This document shows, piece after piece, positions 6,346-7,712 of a stretch of DNA of 7,712 nucleotides. Within the stretch, counting starts at the first letter, position 1. The number at the start of each line of letters is the position of its first letter. Below the pieces are notes generated by a model. The model saw only the letters and a program-made list of their open reading frames with translations, did no database searches and was not told where the DNA came from. The stretch is from positions 1-7,712 of the forward strand of contig CALJKQ010000070.1 of assembly GCA_937973565.1 (NCBI GenBank), given 5' to 3'. The translations under genes and the position numbers were made by a program. The stretch comes from an uncultured Saprospiraceae bacterium. Its GTDB lineage: Bacteria > Bacteroidota > Bacteroidia > Chitinophagales > Saprospiraceae.

Positions 6346-7494
6346 ATGAATCACTTCAATCGTCGCCAATTCCTCATGAGCAACCTGGTTGCAGGTGCCG
6401 CCATCGTAGCAGGTCAGTCATTGACAGGCCGGAACCAAAATACAACAGAAGATTCACTTTCAGTAAATCCGGCTATCAAAGGAATGAAAAGAAAACTTGG
6501 CAAGCTGGAAGTTTCGGCCCAGGGTCTAGGCGGACTGCCGGTAGTAGGTTTTTACGGCAGGGGTGTCAGAGAACAAAGCCATGTAAATAAACTTTACCAA
6601 ACTGCCTTTGAAAACGGGATTACTTTTTTTGATACCGCCGAAGTATATGGTCCGCTTACCAATGAAATCCAGGTTGGAGAGGCTGTAGCCGCATTTCGAA
6701 AAGACGTTGTCATAGCCACCAAATTTGGATTTGAAGTGGATCCCAATCACCAGAGTGGTCGCGGTCGTCCGTTGAACAGCAGTCCGGCTAACATACGAAG
6801 GGCAGTGGAAGGTTCATTAAAGAGATTAAAAACCGACTACATAGATTTGTACTACCAACACAGGGTCGATCCCAATATCCCCATTGAAGACGTAGCCATG
6901 ACGATCAAAGACCTGGTCAAAGAGGGCAAAATTTTGCACTGGGGCTTGTCGGAGCCGGGTCTCAATACCATTCGCAGGGCCCATGCCGTACATCAGGTGA
7001 CTGCCATTCAAAACGAATATTCATTATGGACCAGAGATTCCGAAAAGGCCGTACTACCTTTGTGCGAAGAGCTGGGCATAGGTTTTGTGCCATGGTGTCC
7101 ACTCGGCTATGGCTTTCTGGCTGGTGCCATCAATGAAAATACAAAATTTGGTCAGGGCGACTTCAGAGCCATCCTACCAAGGGTTACACCAGAAAACATT
7201 GTGAAAAACCTCCAACTCCTGGATTTTATCAAAGAATGGGGCCTTCGCAAAAGAGCCACCGCCGCTCAAATATCACTGGCCTGGCTGCAGGCTCAAAAAC
7301 CATGGATTGTTCCCATCCCCGGCACCTCCAACCTTGTTCACCTAAAAGAAAACCTGGTAGCCAATAGCCTAACCTTCTCTAAAGATGAAATGGCAGAGTT
7401 TAATATGGGTCTGTCCAAAATCGAAATTGCAGGTCCAAAAAACACCCAGGCCATCATTGATGCAATGGGCGTAGAGGCCGCAGCCAAAATGTAA
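6346..7494 (+). CDS. Tat-exported aldo/keto reductase
   Basis: The 382-residue protein has an aldo/keto reductase TIM barrel (about residues 47-360) that would reduce an aldehyde or ketone with NAD(P)H. The catalytic tetrad is complete: D96 and Y101 in FFDTAEVYG, K126 in IATKFGF and H172 in YYQHRVD. Other family marks are LEVSAQGLGG, KILHWGLSEPGLNTIRRAH, IQNEYSLWTRD and the cofactor-phosphate loop IVPIPGTSNL. Residues 1-46 are an extension ahead of the usual family start (MKRKLGKLEVS): NRRQFLM, a twin-arginine motif at R6-R7, then a hydrophobic stretch (NLVAGAAIVAG) with no lipobox. Tat export would let the enzyme leave folded with its cofactor. The start is the first ATG after the -7 box. 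It is divergent from an AraC regulator and 19 bp upstream of an NTF2-like gene with no promoter box between them. The substrate is unknown. Confidence 0.95.
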   Translation: MNHFNRRQFLMSNLVAGAAIVAGQSLTGRNQNTTEDSLSVNPAIKGMKRKLGKLEVSAQGLGGLPVVGFYGRGVREQSHVNKLYQTAFENGITFFDTAEVYGPLTNEIQVGEAVAAFRKDVVIATKFGFEVDPNHQSGRGRPLNSSPANIRRAVEGSLKRLKTDYIDLYYQHRVDPNIPIEDVAMTIKDLVKEGKILHWGLSEPGLNTIRRAHAVHQVTAIQNEYSLWTRDSEKAVLPLCEELGIGFVPWCPLGYGFLAGAINENTKFGQGDFRAILPRVTPENIVKNLQLLDFIKEWGLRKRATAAQISLAWLQAQKPWIVPIPGTSNLVHLKENLVANSLTFSKDEMAEFNMGLSKIEIAGPKNTQAIIDAMGVEAAAKM

Positions 7495-7513
7495 ATCCTA
7501 AAATTATCATGAG

Positions 7514-7712
7514 ATGAAAACCATACCAGGGCTGCTTGTTGGCCTGTTTTTTACCACTGTGGTGGCTGCCCAACATAACCAAGATGTCGCTACGGCACCC
7601 ATAAATACACCAGAGCAAAAAGAAGTAATCCAACTTTCTGCTAAAAAATGGCAATGGATGGCTGATAAAAATACCGACTCCCTCCTGGTATTGTTTGATG
7701 AAAAGTCAGTCT
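7514..7712 (+). CDS. Secreted NTF2/SnoaL-like (DUF4440-type) protein, 3' end outside the window
   Basis: An ATG at 7514 opens a frame that stays open to the window edge (66 codons). Residues 1-19 are a signal peptide (KTIPGLLVGLFFTTVVAAQ, cleavage near VAA-Q). The mature part, EQKEVIQLSAKKWQWMADKNTDSLLVLFDEKSV, matches the opening alpha-helices of NTF2-like proteins, where a helix ending W-x-W-M-x-x-K-N is followed by L-x-x-L-F-x-E-x-x-V. Such proteins are often annotated nuclear transport factor 2 family or SnoaL-like and can be small isomerases, hydrolases or ligand-binding proteins; the pocket residues lie beyond the edge. The gene begins 19 bp after the reductase stop with no promoter box, so the two are probably co-transcribed. 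A two-codon frame (ATG AGA TGA, 7509-7517) overlaps the start. Confidence 0.75.
   Translation, partial: MKTIPGLLVGLFFTTVVAAQHNQDVATAPINTPEQKEVIQLSAKKWQWMADKNTDSLLVLFDEKSV

Overview
The window looks like chromosomal DNA from a member of the Bacteroidota, possibly a Saprospira- or Chitinophaga-like lineage; only the phylum is well supported. The grounds are a TonB-dependent receptor with a carboxypeptidase-regulatory-like N-terminal domain, signal peptides ending in the typical 'AQ' or 'GQ', a LytS/LytTR pair, A-rich leaders without Shine-Dalgarno sequences, and Bacteroidota-type -7 boxes (TAnnTTTG) just ahead of each promoter-proximal gene. No rRNA, tRNA, CRISPR array, insertion sequence or phage gene was seen.

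Layout. (1) The left edge (3-128, + strand) holds what may be the C-terminus of a DUF3592-like protein. It converges on, and overlaps antisense, a secreted VOC/glyoxalase-fold protein (80-553, - strand). (2) A 347-bp divergent intergenic region (554-900) contains C-rich direct repeats at 21-bp spacing and the promoter of the next gene. (3) The central block, all on the + strand, is a TonB-dependent outer-membrane receptor (901-3279), a LytS-type sensor kinase (3349-4428) and a LytTR response regulator (4425-5180). Kinase and regulator overlap by 4 bp. A hairpin with a T-rich tail follows the regulator. (4) The right block is an AraC-family regulator (5277-6194, - strand) divergent from a Tat-exported aldo/keto reductase (6346-7494, + strand). 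The reductase is followed 19 bp later by the start of a secreted NTF2/SnoaL-like protein that runs off the window at 7712.

How the genes may work together. The receptor presumably imports or senses an unknown ligand. The adjacent LytS/LytTR pair could control it, and the 21-bp spacing of the upstream repeats fits the geometry by which LytTR dimers bind direct repeats. The AraC protein is the natural candidate regulator of the reductase/NTF2-like operon. Three small proteins with folds usually found in the cytosol (VOC, AKR, NTF2-like) all carry export signals here. I found no clearly new multi-gene system. The most unusual points are the repeat array, the EF-hand-like DxDxDGxxD loop inside the receptor barrel, the cluster of exported enzyme folds and the uniformly short leaders.
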